From: [Clostridium] symbiosum
Lineage (GTDB): Bacteria > Bacillota > Clostridia > Lachnospirales > Lachnospiraceae
Reading direction: 5' to 3'
Assembly (NCBI GenBank): GCA_036419695.1
Contig: CP143946.1
Coordinates: forward strand, 1,448,001-1,512,000
DNA length: 64,000 nt
The notes beneath the pieces are model-generated. The model did no database searches. It had not been told where the DNA came from and saw nothing but the letters and a program-made list of their open reading frames with translations. Positions 16,225-24,574 of the stretch are shown here, in pieces (within the stretch, counting starts at the first letter, position 1; each line of letters begins with the position of its first letter). A program made the translations under genes and the position numbers.

Positions 16225-17295
16225 ATGAAAGTACATAAAATAGCCGTAATACCCGGAGACGGTGTAGGCCCGGAGGTAATCAGGGAAGGAGTGCGGGTTC
16301 TTAAGAAGGCCGCTGAACTGGATGGAAGTTTCCGGTTTGAGTTTACCTGGTTTCCCTGGGGCTGTGAATATTATCTGAAAAATGGCCGCATGATGGAGGA
16401 GGACGGAATCAGCCAACTGGAGAAATTTGATGCAATCTATCTCGGGGCCGTGGGATATCCGGGAGTGCCGGATCATATTTCACTGTGGGATCTTCTGCTT
16501 GTAATAAGGAAGAGTTTCGACCAGTATGTGAACCTGAGGCCGATTGTGCTTTTGAAGGGTGCACCCTGCCCTCTGAAGGACGTGAAGCGGGAAGAGGTTG
16601 ATATGATCTTTGTGCGGGAAAACAGTGAGGGGGAGTACGCCGGAAGCGGAAGCTGGCTGTACAGGGGGAAACCGAATGAAGTAGTAATACAGGACGGCGT
16701 TTTTTCGAGAGTGGGCTGCGAGAGAATTATCCGGTATGCCTTTGAGCTGGCAAGGGAAAAGAAGAAATCCCTTACGAGCATCAGCAAGGGAAATGCGCTC
16801 AATTATTCTATGGTATTCTGGGATCAGATTTTTAAGGAGGTCAGTGCGGAATACCCCGATGTGGAAACACATTCCTACCTGGTGGATGCAGCAAGTATGC
16901 TGATGGTGAAAGAACCGTGGCGGTTTGAGATTGTCGTGACATCCAACCTGTTTGGTGATATTTTGACGGATCTCGGAGCTGCCATAGCCGGAGGAATGGG
17001 ACTGGCCGCCGGAGCCAACCTGAATCCGGAGCGAAAATATCCCTCCATGTTTGAGCCGATTCACGGCTCCGCGCCGGACATAGCGGGTCAGGGAAAAGCG
17101 AATCCCCTGGCGGCAATATGGTCCGCCAGCCAGATGATGGATTTCTTCGGCCATGAGGACTGGGGGAAAAAGATTTTGTCTTCTATTGAGGCTGTTTTGG
17201 AAGAGGGGAAATCTCTGACACCGGATCTTGGCGGTACCGCCACAACGGAGGAGACTGCCGGAAAAGTGATTGAGATGCTTTGCAGCGGCAGATAA
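16225..17295 (+). CDS. Tartrate/D-malate/isopropylmalate-type dehydrogenase
   Basis: NAD-dependent beta-decarboxylating dehydrogenase of the isocitrate/isopropylmalate family, 356 residues. I use the ATG at 16225, after AGGAGG at 16211; an in-frame extension upstream lies in repeat element B. Motifs: VIPGDGVGPEV, the substrate arginines and VRENSEGEYAG (the phrase typical of the tartrate/D-malate branch), SISKGNA, the metal-binding DGD-like region VTSNLFGDILTDLGAAI, and GSAPDIAGQGKANP. The gene stands alone, not with leuCD, which also argues against leucine synthesis. Confidence 0.88.
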   Translation: MKVHKIAVIPGDGVGPEVIREGVRVLKKAAELDGSFRFEFTWFPWGCEYYLKNGRMMEEDGISQLEKFDAIYLGAVGYPGVPDHISLWDLLLVIRKSFDQYVNLRPIVLLKGAPCPLKDVKREEVDMIFVRENSEGEYAGSGSWLYRGKPNEVVIQDGVFSRVGCERIIRYAFELAREKKKSLTSISKGNALNYSMVFWDQIFKEVSAEYPDVETHSYLVDAASMLMVKEPWRFEIVVTSNLFGDILTDLGAAIAGGMGLAAGANLNPERKYPSMFEPIHGSAPDIAGQGKANPLAAIWSASQMMDFFGHEDWGKKILSSIEAVLEEGKSLTPDLGGTATTEETAGKVIEMLCSGR

Positions 17296-17420
17296 AACTT
17301 TATTTTTAGCATCGCGAAGCGTGTTATTGTTCACAGTGCAATGCGGTGTGAACCGTAACATTAAAATGCGCTGGCAAATTGGAATAAGATGGAAAATTAA
17401 TAGAAAACAGAAAGATAGTG

Positions 17421-17429
17421 TGATATAAT
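17421..17429 (+). promoter_or_regulatory. Extended -10 promoter for the cytidylate kinase-like gene
   Basis: TGATATAAT at 17421-17429 is an extended -10 box (TG, one base, TATAAT) 45 bases before the start codon at 17474. No convincing -35 box is present, as is usual for extended -10 promoters. Confidence 0.5.
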
Positions 17430-17473
17430 GTAGTTACAATAAAACCGAATTAATGAGAAGGGGAGGCGTTACT

Positions 17474-18127
17474 ATGGCAGGGAAAAAAGTAGTTATCACC
17501 ATCGGCAGACAGTATGGCAGCGGCGGCGCAGATACCGGCAGACGGCTGGCGGAAGAACTGGGACTTGGTTTTTATGACAAGAATATCCTGAGGATGAATT
17601 CAGACGAGAGCGGAATCAAGGAAAGCTATTTTCACCTGGCAGACGAGAAGGCGGGAAACAAGCTGCTCTATAAGATCATCAGCAGTTTGACACCTGAGAA
17701 AGGTTCACCTTCCTTTGGCTCAGACCTGATTTCAGCCGACAACCTGTTCCGTTTCCAGTCCGAAGTAATCAGGAAGCTGGCGGCGGAGGAATCCTGCGTG
17801 ATTATCGGAAGATGCGCCAATTACGTCCTGAATGGAATGGACGGACTGGTCCGCGTTTACCTGTATGCGGATATGGAAGTGAGAGAGGCCAGAATCAGGG
17901 AAAAGGATCTCTATGATGAGAAGGAGATATTAAAGAACATCAAACGGATTGACAGAGAGCGCCGTGATTATCACAGATATTATACGGGACGTGACTGGGA
18001 GGATTTGGATAATTATGATTTGATCATCAATACGACCAAAATCGGCGTGGACGGTGCGGTGAAGATTATTAAGAATTATCTGACGGTGATGGGATATGAT
18101 TTGGAGAAAGATTTTCCAGTGGAATAA
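17474..18127 (+). CDS. Cytidylate kinase-like P-loop protein
   Basis: Cytoplasmic P-loop protein of 217 residues in the cytidylate kinase-like group (AAA_26). I use the ATG at 17474, which follows GGGGAGGCG. The N-terminal phosphate-binding region reads TIGRQYGSGGADTGRRLAEE; an IIGRCANYVL strand and the arginine-rich lid (RIDRERRDYHRYYTGRDW) follow. It differs from true Cmk in the loop sequence and lid, and the substrate is unknown. It is monocistronic, converging on a strong terminator shared with the next gene. Confidence 0.8.
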   Translation: MAGKKVVITIGRQYGSGGADTGRRLAEELGLGFYDKNILRMNSDESGIKESYFHLADEKAGNKLLYKIISSLTPEKGSPSFGSDLISADNLFRFQSEVIRKLAAEESCVIIGRCANYVLNGMDGLVRVYLYADMEVREARIREKDLYDEKEILKNIKRIDRERRDYHRYYTGRDWEDLDNYDLIINTTKIGVDGAVKIIKNYLTVMGYDLEKDFPVE

Positions 18128-18132
18128 GGGAT

Positions 18133-18230
18133 GAAAGTATCTGAATGAAGGTATTTGAGTGAGCATATTTGAATGAGGGTGTTTGAGTGGAGATATTTGT
18201 ATGAAGTTATTTGAATAAAGATATCTGCAA
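18133..18230 (+). repeat. Seven tandem copies of a 14-base repeat
   Basis: From 18133 to 18230 seven consecutive 14-base units follow the pattern GAAGRTATTTGAAT, each with one to five changes (18133, 18147, 18161, 18175, 18189, 18203, 18217). It begins 5 bases after the stop of the cytidylate kinase-like gene. It carries an ATGAA or GTGAG-like start at most unit borders, but no gene. Confidence 0.9.
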
Positions 18231-18290
18231 GATGATACCTAATAAAAAATACCACCATGAAGATACGGTATGATGAAGGAAAAAAGAGAG

Positions 18291-18332
18291 AAAACATGCA
18301 GGCAGGGCTGGAATGCCCTGCCTGCATGTTTT
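18291..18332. terminator. Bidirectional intrinsic terminator
   Basis: A perfect 18-base-pair hairpin: AAAACATGCAGGCAGGGC (18291-18308), a TGGAAT loop, and its complement (18315-18332), with A-run on one side and T-run on the other. It separates the plus-strand kinase-like gene from the minus-strand deacylase gene and should stop transcription from both sides. Confidence 0.92.
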
Positions 18333-18394
18333 ACTAACGGGATTTTCTTCTTTTCTGCTGCATTCTGTATATATTGGATGCCCTGGTTACCGCC

Positions 18395-18988
18395 TTACCA
18401 CTCCAGTTCCACCGGTGTGTATTCGTGGTGGATGGCCGGAAGAATTTTTTTAAGCAGATCCTCCGTCTTAATTTTCAGGCTGGATGTGTTCATACACGGA
18501 TGGCAGCCGATGTATTCATCGTTTAAAATGTCCTGGTCTATCACGAGACGGACATGATTTTCAAGGTCGTTCATCAGTCCCAGAACGCTGACGGAGCCGG
18601 GAGTAATGTCGAGATATTCTTCCATGTGTCCTGCATCGGCGAAGGAGAGGCGTGCGCAGCCCATTTTTTTTGAAAAAACGGCGGTGCGGAACTTCTTGTC
18701 ACCGGGCATCATCAGAAGGTAAAAATTAGTCTTCTGCGTGTTGCAAAGAAAGAGGTTCTTGCAGATGCGGATATTAAGAAGCTGCTCCACTTCGTGGCAG
18801 CTATCGATGGTCTCCGTGGGATCGTGGTCGATTCTCGTGTAGGGGACATTTAAAGAGTCCAGCAGCGTATATACACGCTGTTCCTTTGGCAGGCGGTCTG
18901 AAAAATTATCCGGGCGGCCGGTATATAATGTTCTATCAATGTAGATCTCCTGTGGGAGAACGGATGCATGTGCGGCTTCTGTGTTCAT
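18395..18988 (-). CDS. Ala-tRNA(Pro) deacylase, YbaK/ProX family
   Basis: Trans-editing enzyme that removes alanine wrongly attached to tRNA-Pro. The 197 residues contain the YbaK/ProRS-associated fold: VEQLLNIRICKNLFLCNT, YLLMMPGDKKFRTAVFSKKMG with the conserved lysines, the TPGSVSVLGLMND loop and the final GCHPCMNTSSLKI. It is longer at the N terminus than the minimal domain, as in the ProXp-ala/PrdX proteins of clostridia. It is transcribed from its own promoter on the minus strand. Confidence 0.88.
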   Translation of the reverse strand: MNTEAAHASVLPQEIYIDRTLYTGRPDNFSDRLPKEQRVYTLLDSLNVPYTRIDHDPTETIDSCHEVEQLLNIRICKNLFLCNTQKTNFYLLMMPGDKKFRTAVFSKKMGCARLSFADAGHMEEYLDITPGSVSVLGLMNDLENHVRLVIDQDILNDEYIGCHPCMNTSSLKIKTEDLLKKILPAIHHEYTPVELEW

Positions 18989-19056
18989 TTTATCACTCCT
19001 GTTTTATGGTTGATATCGTGGTGATACCGCTTCGGAAATCGGTACCATATCCTTCT

Positions 19057-19084
19057 ATTATACAAAGCTTTGTCTGAAAATCAA
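19057..19084 (-). promoter_or_regulatory. Promoter of the deacylase gene (minus strand)
   Basis: Read on the minus strand, TTGATT (19084-19079) and TATAAT (19062-19057) are 16 bases apart, about 65 bases upstream of the deacylase start. It is back to back with the MATE promoter. Confidence 0.65.
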
Positions 19085-19103
19085 TATTTAATTGCGGTTC
19101 ATG

Positions 19104-19132
19104 TTGATCTGGCAGAGCATTTCGACTATAAT
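19104..19132 (+). promoter_or_regulatory. Promoter of the MATE exporter gene
   Basis: TTGATC (19104-19109) and TATAAT (19127-19132) with a 17-base spacer, 57 bases before the start codon at 19190. Confidence 0.7.
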
Positions 19133-19189
19133 AACGAAGTTTGGAAAATGTTGAGAATATGGATAATATAGAATGGATAAGGATGAAAT

Positions 19190-20551
19190 ATGAGATATCA
19201 GACCGATATAGATAAAATGAATACCAACAGGAACCTGTTTTTTATGTCTCTGCCGATTTTTGTGGAGCTGCTTTTACAGCTTTTGGTGGGAAATATAGAC
19301 CAGATGATGGTCAGCCGCGTATCCCAGCAGTCGGTGGCTTCGATTGTCAATGCGAACCAGATTATGAACCTGGTGATTATCGTGCTCAGCATGGCGGCTA
19401 CCGCGACCACGGTTATTCTGTCCCAGTACCTGGGAGCGGATGATAAAGACAATTCATCCAGGACATGCATGGTGTCACTGCTGATGATTGGAGTGGTCGG
19501 CATCCTGTCGACGGTTCTTGTGTTTGTGGGATACAGACCCATATATAAGGCCATCCGTGTGCCGGATGAGATATTTGACGAAGCATCGCTGTATCTGCTT
19601 ATCGTGGGGGCGTTTATAACGGTTCAGGGACTTTACCTGACATTTTCAGCCATTATCAGGGCGTTTGCCATGATGAAGGAAGTAATGATTGTTTCAATAG
19701 TTATGAATGTATTGAATATCATCGGAAATGCAATCCTGATCAACGGCTGGTTCGGTATGCCGAGACTGGGAGCGGTGGGAGCAGCGATTTCCACGGACAT
19801 CAGTAAACTGGTGGGGCTGGGGCTCATGATTCTGCTTTTTATGAAACGGACGAATGTAAAGCTGGGGATGCATTTTCTGAAACCGTTCCCAACGCAGATT
19901 ATGAAGAATCTCTGCTTCCTGGCGATTCCTTCCGGAGTGGAGAGTTTTTCCTATAATATGTCACAGATGTGCATCCTGGGAATTGTCAATTCCTTTGGCA
20001 CTATGGTTACGGTGACAAAGGGATACTGCAGTATCTTTGCAAATCTGGCCTATGTTTACGCAATGGCAATTGCATCGGCGACACAGATTGTGCTTGGGTA
20101 TCTGATTGGCGCAAAGAAAATCGATTTAATCCAGAAACGTGTGAACGCCACGATGAAGGTGGCTCTTGCGGCCTGTGTGGGCCTGGCGATTCTGCTGTTT
20201 CTGGGCAGCAATTATGCATTTTTAATATTTACGGACAACCCGGAGATTATCGCCCTGGGGCGGAGAATTCTGTTTATCGAAATTTTTCTGGAAATAGGAC
20301 GGGCCGTCAATATTGTCATGACAAAGTGCCTGATTGCAGTCGGGGATGCCGTGACACCGACCGCCGTGGGCGTCATCTTCCAGTGGGGAGTGGCCTTTGT
20401 GGGCGCTTGGGTATTTGGAATCATCTTCGGCTGGGGCCTGGAGGGCGTCTGGGTGGCCATGGCGATTGACGAGTGCCTCAGAGGCCTGATATTTGCCGTT
20501 CATTTTAAGAAAGAACGGTGGAAAAAGGTATTCAGGAGTGTGGATGCCTGA
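19190..20551 (+). CDS. MATE family efflux transporter
   Basis: Twelve-helix multidrug and toxin extrusion-type exporter of 453 residues in the cytoplasmic membrane; members use sodium or proton gradients. The two-fold repeat of six helices is visible, with the family phrases LPIFVELLLQLLVGNIDQMM near the N terminus, GAVGAAISTDISK, and FLAIPSGVESFSYNMSQM opening the second half. Substrate unknown. It has its own promoter and no cotranscribed neighbour. Confidence 0.92.
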   Translation: MRYQTDIDKMNTNRNLFFMSLPIFVELLLQLLVGNIDQMMVSRVSQQSVASIVNANQIMNLVIIVLSMAATATTVILSQYLGADDKDNSSRTCMVSLLMIGVVGILSTVLVFVGYRPIYKAIRVPDEIFDEASLYLLIVGAFITVQGLYLTFSAIIRAFAMMKEVMIVSIVMNVLNIIGNAILINGWFGMPRLGAVGAAISTDISKLVGLGLMILLFMKRTNVKLGMHFLKPFPTQIMKNLCFLAIPSGVESFSYNMSQMCILGIVNSFGTMVTVTKGYCSIFANLAYVYAMAIASATQIVLGYLIGAKKIDLIQKRVNATMKVALAACVGLAILLFLGSNYAFLIFTDNPEIIALGRRILFIEIFLEIGRAVNIVMTKCLIAVGDAVTPTAVGVIFQWGVAFVGAWVFGIIFGWGLEGVWVAMAIDECLRGLIFAVHFKKERWKKVFRSVDA

Positions 20552-20987
20552 GCAGGATACAGACAAAATTGTGGATTATCGGCTCGCGATTGATAGATGG
20601 AATGTGGAAAAGTGGATAAAACGAGCAAAAAATGTGGATAAGATGGAATTTGAATGGAATTTTCTGAGAATTATGGTTTTGTAGGGGAATAAAATGGGAA
20701 CGGTTGGTGCGTTGGGAAAATGAGGGAGAATTTTATGAATGAAAAAAACTCGGCTGCTTACTGAACAGGATTTAGCGGCGGCTGGTAAGCAGATTGCAGT
20801 AAGTTATAACGCTGCCTATGCTGTATTGTGATTGAATGAGGAAAAGTTTGAGGCTGGATTAAATGGACTAGGAAGGCGAAATTTAGTAAAATGGGTTTAG
20901 ACAGATGAACAGGGGTTGAAGTTGGTGAAAAATGATTGGCGGAAATAACTATAACTGATAATAATGCATTTGGATTCGGAGGCAGGA
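20552..20987. other. Intergenic region with DnaA-box-like sequences
   Basis: This 436-base gap has no recognisable gene. TGTGGATAA at 20633-20641 is a perfect DnaA-box complement; TGTGGATTA (20570) and AGTGGATAA (20611) differ by one base and TGTGGAAAA (20603) by more. No AT-rich unwinding region, dnaA or dnaN lies nearby, so this is no replication origin. Frames in the rest are short and interrupted. Confidence 0.4.
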
Positions 20988-22379
20988 ATGGAGAAAAGAG
21001 AAGTGGGAAATAGAAGCAGCCAGGCAGGAAGACAGGAGAGAACAGGCGGTCAGATGAGAAGGCAGACGAAGGCGGAGCCGGGGACTAAGCGGTTTGGTGA
21101 AGAGCGGAAATGGAATGAAAAAACGGAGAGGGATTTCAAAGCGGGAAAAAAGCAGGAGAGTCAGGGGAAAAGGGAATTTAAGGGCGGTAAGGCTGTAGAT
21201 AGAAAGGGAAATGCTGGAAAAAGAAAGTCTCCGTGTCCTGTTTACGAGCAATGTGGCGGCTGTCAGCTTCTGCATCTTTCCTATAAGGAGCAGCTTGCTA
21301 AAAAACAAAAAATGATGGAGGAACTTTTGAAAGGTATTTGTCCTGTTAAGCCGATTATCGGAATGAAAAATCCGCTGCATTACAGGAATAAAGTCCATGC
21401 CGTATTTGGACACGACAGGAAGGGTAATCCTCTTTCCGGTGTATATAAGGAAGGGACGCATATTCTTGTACCGGTGGAATCCTGCCTGATTGAGGATGAG
21501 AAGGCGGATGAGATTATCGGCACAATCAGGGGAATGCTGAAATCGTTTAAAATCCGGACGTATGACGAAGATACGGGTTACGGATTTCTCAGGCATGTGC
21601 TCGTAAGGCGTGGATTTGCTACGGGCGAGATTATGGTTGTTCTGGTAACGGCCTCTCCGGTATTTCCATCTAAAAATAACTTTGTGAAGGCACTCAGGGA
21701 AAAACATCCTGAGATTACGACGATTGTCCAGAATATTAACAATAGAAACACCAGCATGGTTCTGGGAGATAAGGAACATGTGCTTTATGGCAAAGGATAT
21801 ATCGAAGATGTTCTCTGCGGGCTGAGTTTCAGGATTTCTTCCAAGTCGTTTTATCAGGTGAATCCGGTTCAGACAGAGGTTTTGTACAAGAAGGCACTGG
21901 AATTGGCCGGGCTGACCGGCAAAGAGAGAGTGCTGGATGCATACTGTGGGATTGGTACGATTGGCCTTATTGCCAGCAGGAAGGCCGGAGAGGTGATTGG
22001 CGTGGAGCTGAATCCCGATGCGGTGCGTGACGCAGTTCAGAATGCCAAGATGAACGATGTGAAGAATATCCAGTTTTACTGCAACGACGCCGGACGGTTT
22101 ATGGTGAATATGGCGGAGAAGGGCGAGACCGTGGACGTGGTACTGATGGATCCGCCCAGAAGCGGCAGCACGAAGGAGTTTATTGATGCCGTTGCCAAGA
22201 TGGGGCCGAAACGTGTGGTTTACGTGTCATGCGGGCCGGAGACGCTTGCCAGGGATTTGAGGATGTTTGGCGGGAAAGGGTATCGGGCTGTGGAGGCTTG
22301 GCCAGTGGATATGTTTGGGGGGACTGGGCATGTTGAGGTGGTAATACAGATGCGGAATTGTGGTTTGAAGGGAAAATAA
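20988..22379 (+). CDS. rlmD: 23S rRNA (uracil-5-)-methyltransferase RlmD/RumA
   Basis: Methylates a uracil of 23S rRNA using S-adenosylmethionine. I use the ATG at 20988, 5 bases after GGAGG; one 24 bases upstream lacks a ribosome site. The first 75 residues are a very basic low-complexity extension in place of a clear TRAM domain. Then come the iron-sulfur ligands CPVYEQCGGCQ, the SAM site VLDAYCGIGTIGL, GVELNPDAV, the DPPRSG motif and the catalytic cysteine region YVSCGPETLARDL. rlmD 3' ends are known integration spots for streptococcal elements, and an ICE follows here. Confidence 0.92.
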   Translation: MEKREVGNRSSQAGRQERTGGQMRRQTKAEPGTKRFGEERKWNEKTERDFKAGKKQESQGKREFKGGKAVDRKGNAGKRKSPCPVYEQCGGCQLLHLSYKEQLAKKQKMMEELLKGICPVKPIIGMKNPLHYRNKVHAVFGHDRKGNPLSGVYKEGTHILVPVESCLIEDEKADEIIGTIRGMLKSFKIRTYDEDTGYGFLRHVLVRRGFATGEIMVVLVTASPVFPSKNNFVKALREKHPEITTIVQNINNRNTSMVLGDKEHVLYGKGYIEDVLCGLSFRISSKSFYQVNPVQTEVLYKKALELAGLTGKERVLDAYCGIGTIGLIASRKAGEVIGVELNPDAVRDAVQNAKMNDVKNIQFYCNDAGRFMVNMAEKGETVDVVLMDPPRSGSTKEFIDAVAKMGPKRVVYVSCGPETLARDLRMFGGKGYRAVEAWPVDMFGGTGHVEVVIQMRNCGLKGK

Positions 22380-22385
22380 GAGATT

Positions 22386-22409
22386 AAACCACAATATATA
22401 GTGGTTTTT
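22386..22409 (+). terminator. Intrinsic terminator after rlmD
   Basis: AAACCAC (22386-22392) pairs with GTGGTTT (22401-22407) around an AT-rich loop and runs into TTTTT, directly after the rlmD stop codon. Confidence 0.7.
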
Positions 22410-22418
22410 GACTAAAAA

Positions 22419-22467
22419 ACGAGGCAAAAATCGAGCAAAAAACGGCCGATTTTAGCCCCGTTTTTTT
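22419..22467 (+). terminator. Second terminator-like hairpin after rlmD
   Basis: ACGAGGCAAAAATCG (22419-22433) pairs, with one or two mismatches, with CGATTTTAGCCCCGT (22447-22461), and a T-run follows at 22461-22467. Confidence 0.6.
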
Positions 22468-22811
22468 GGCCTTTCCACAGATGGCAAAGGGGAATTCACA
22501 GATGGGAAGGGGAAATTCAGAGGATAGACGGCATAAAAATCGTTTATCCTTTTTTGCATATAGACCATTTTGTTACACAGAAAATTGAGAGGAGGCTGCA
22601 GTTCTTTGCAATGAGCCGAGGAGGAGTTTTGGAGGGGATTGATATAGATTGGGATAATAGCTGGCTGCTGGGGATGACTCGGTGGCCTATTTTTATTGTC
22701 AGTTTTTAATGGAAAGCCGCCGATTGTTTGTTGGTTTTCGGAATAGCTTTCCTGGAGAAAGCCGGTATAATGCTGTATTGACAAATGAACAGAAGGAGGG
22801 ATAAGGAAACG
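22468..22811. other. Gap at the left boundary of the ICE
   Basis: About 340 bases without a convincing gene. The transition from chromosome to ICE lies here or at the rlmD terminators. No direct repeat matching the right part of the window could be identified by eye, so the attachment site is not defined. Confidence 0.4.
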
Positions 22812-23030
22812 ATGTCATTGCAGAAGCCAAGAAAAGGGACAGCCAAAGAGAAAAGAAACTGCTGGTCGAGGGGAAACGGACCGTATAGCTACAGGGGGGA
22901 ACTGAAGCACGGGCTTTCCCTGAACAGAAGATATCTGAACAGGAAAGTACGCCGCTACACAGGCGATGCCTTGAAAGGAAATCAATACCGGAAAATATGC
23001 AAGACGGTCTATATGGTGGATTTTACCTGA
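22812..23030 (+). CDS. Small basic ICE protein
   Basis: A 72-residue, strongly basic protein (many Lys/Arg, WSRGNGPYSYRGELK). I use the ATG at 22812 after AGGAGGGATAAGGA; an upstream frame from 22785 adds nine residues. It is the first plausible gene of the ICE. I do not recognise the family. The basic character suggests nucleic acid binding, an inference only. Confidence 0.5.
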   Translation: MSLQKPRKGTAKEKRNCWSRGNGPYSYRGELKHGLSLNRRYLNRKVRRYTGDALKGNQYRKICKTVYMVDFT

Positions 23031-23035
23031 CCGTG

Positions 23036-23070
23036 AGCCATGCTCTTCATGTTTGAGGAACATGGCTTTC
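23036..23070 (+). terminator. Weak hairpin after the first ICE gene
   Basis: AGCCATG (23036-23042) pairs with CATGGCT (23061-23067), extended by short inner pairs, followed by only three T residues. A weak terminator or processing site. Confidence 0.3.
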
Positions 23071-23123
23071 CATCCATATAGTCATAAATCTGTTGGTAAT
23101 TCATAGAAGGAGGAATGGGACCC

Positions 23124-23669
23124 ATGAAAAAAGAAATCTATTCAGTAAAATGCCCGAAACGAGTTCAGTTTGGCGATCCGATGTATTTTGAAGAATATGA
23201 AGGGAAGAAGCTGGAAAACCTTGTGGTGGATTGCAAACCGCCACAAGGCTTTGTGGCAAAGGTTGTTTTAGTAGAAGAGCCAATGAAGGAATATCCGGAT
23301 GAGATGTCTCGTACTATGACACTTTATATGGCTCCGAAGGAAACCATCGATACCTACGTGGATGGCTATATGTACGAAGGTCAGGATGTCAAGGAAAAAG
23401 AAATTGGAGTTGATACCGCAAAATACCTGCTCCATGTGGACGGACGCTATGAAGAAATTCATACTGGTGCGGATGGCTATTGGGGAAATCATCTGGAGTT
23501 TTCCCGCGGACAGGGAAAATCCCGGATTCTGGATGCGATAACAGTCTCAGTGTGTATGCCGGAGTTTGAAGATTTTGAAAGAATGAAGCGTCTGACAGGC
23601 TATATTTTTTTAGATGCCCAGCTTTTAGCGGAACCAGATAGCCAGACCGAACAGATAAAAATGGAATAG
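23124..23669 (+). CDS. Conserved ICE protein of unknown function (181 aa)
   Basis: I use the ATG at 23124, ten bases after AAGGAGG; the ATG at 23115 is too close to that site. The acidic soluble protein (KKEIYSVKCPKRVQFGDPMY, then several Tyr/Asp-rich stretches) has no signal peptide or membrane segment. It reads like a small beta-rich protein. I do not recognise a family and see no catalytic motif. It is followed by other small soluble ICE genes. Confidence 0.65.
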   Translation: MKKEIYSVKCPKRVQFGDPMYFEEYEGKKLENLVVDCKPPQGFVAKVVLVEEPMKEYPDEMSRTMTLYMAPKETIDTYVDGYMYEGQDVKEKEIGVDTAKYLLHVDGRYEEIHTGADGYWGNHLEFSRGQGKSRILDAITVSVCMPEFEDFERMKRLTGYIFLDAQLLAEPDSQTEQIKME

Positions 23670-23727
23670 CAGATAACAAACGGAGTATTCTGAAGTGAAG
23701 GAAAATACCAGATGAAAGTGAGAAATT

Positions 23728-24114
23728 ATGCCAATGAGAGATTATGAAGTGAACACTGCCGTGTTATTTCATACCGGTTTTAATGACGGGGAATGTAACC
23801 GCCTGATGTTTGAAGGGATGAAAGAAAAAATCGTCGAGGACATCAGGAGTGCATTCGAGAAAGACGGAACACTCTCCCAAAATATCACCAGCAACCTGGA
23901 TTTTACATTTTCCGGATACAAGGTGAAGGTGGAGTACGCGTTCTCGTGTCATGATGAAAACGAGGCCGAAGCGGAAAGCTTTTCAAATTACTGTCTGCAG
24001 AATATCCGGCAGGGATTGGAGGAACAGGGATACACGATGGAAAAGGTCACTTGTGAAGCGAGTGAGATGGATATGACGTGGCTGGATCGAATGGAAGAAA
24101 TATGGTTTGGATAA
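23728..24114 (+). CDS. Conserved ICE protein of unknown function (128 aa)
   Basis: Small acidic soluble protein; begins MPMRDYEVNTAVLFHTGFND and ends with an amphipathic helix (MDMTWLDRMEEIWFG). No known motif is seen. It lies 58 bases after the previous ICE gene and 74 before the next; the ribosome site is modest (GAAAGTGAG). Function unknown. Confidence 0.6.
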   Translation: MPMRDYEVNTAVLFHTGFNDGECNRLMFEGMKEKIVEDIRSAFEKDGTLSQNITSNLDFTFSGYKVKVEYAFSCHDENEAEAESFSNYCLQNIRQGLEEQGYTMEKVTCEASEMDMTWLDRMEEIWFG

Positions 24115-24188
24115 TAGCTGGATAAAGTCCGCCAGAATACGGCTGAAAGAAAAACGGATGCAGATACCAAATTAGGGAGGATAAGGTA

Positions 24189-24395
24189 ATGATGCATTAT
24201 GAGCGTGTAAGAAACGATTTATCACAGGCAGAAAGAACAATAAAAACAGCTCTGAGATCCACGGTCGATTCGGAAGCAGAAAAAACGGCGCTGGAGGAAG
24301 CGCTGGGCCTGGTTCAGCAGGCAAGGGATATCTGCCGGATGGCGCAGAAGGAGTCCATTCAAGCGCAGATTACACAGGGCATGGAAATGCAATGA
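24189..24395 (+). CDS. Short helical ICE protein (68 aa)
   Basis: Wholly helical, charged 68-residue protein (SQAERTIKTALRSTVDSEAE, then KTALEEALGLVQQARDICRM) with heptad-like spacing, so probably a coiled-coil dimer. GGGAGG lies 8 bases before the ATG. It ends 92 bases before an intrinsic terminator. The family is not recognised. Confidence 0.6.
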   Translation: MMHYERVRNDLSQAERTIKTALRSTVDSEAEKTALEEALGLVQQARDICRMAQKESIQAQITQGMEMQ

Positions 24396-24487
24396 TGGAA
24401 AAGCGGAGGCAAAAAAGATTCAGAGAGAAAAAGAACCAGCTTTATGTTTCTCTCTTTCACATAGATGGTCCCAAAGACCGCGGGCAG

Positions 24488-24528
24488 GCAGTTATGTTCA
24501 TTTTACATTTGAGCATAGCTGCTTTTTT
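24488..24528 (+). terminator. Intrinsic terminator in the left ICE part
   Basis: GCAGTTATGTTCA (24488-24500) pairs over 13 positions (two G-U) with TGAGCATAGCTGC (24510-24522), followed by TTTTTT (24523-24528). It ends the small-gene operon and shows that the next gene starts downstream, at 24575. Confidence 0.85.
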
Positions 24529-24574
24529 ATTGCCCAAAACCAGTAAAATACAATGTAAGGAAGGACTGAGAACC

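Noticed and set aside
20552..20987. Replication origin at the DnaA-box-like cluster
   Set aside because: No dnaA/dnaN, no AT-rich unwinding element, and only one perfect box.
22452..22784. 110-residue frame on the minus strand after rlmD
   Set aside because: Low-complexity composition, starts in no ribosome site and overlaps terminator hairpins.
22400..22811. ICE attachment site at the rlmD 3' end
   Set aside because: Position is suggestive, but no matching direct repeat was found further right in the window, so it cannot be supported.
24392..24574. Upstream ATG for the 24575 gene
   Set aside because: A strong intrinsic terminator (24488-24528) lies in this interval, and the encoded segment looks unlike a protein domain.
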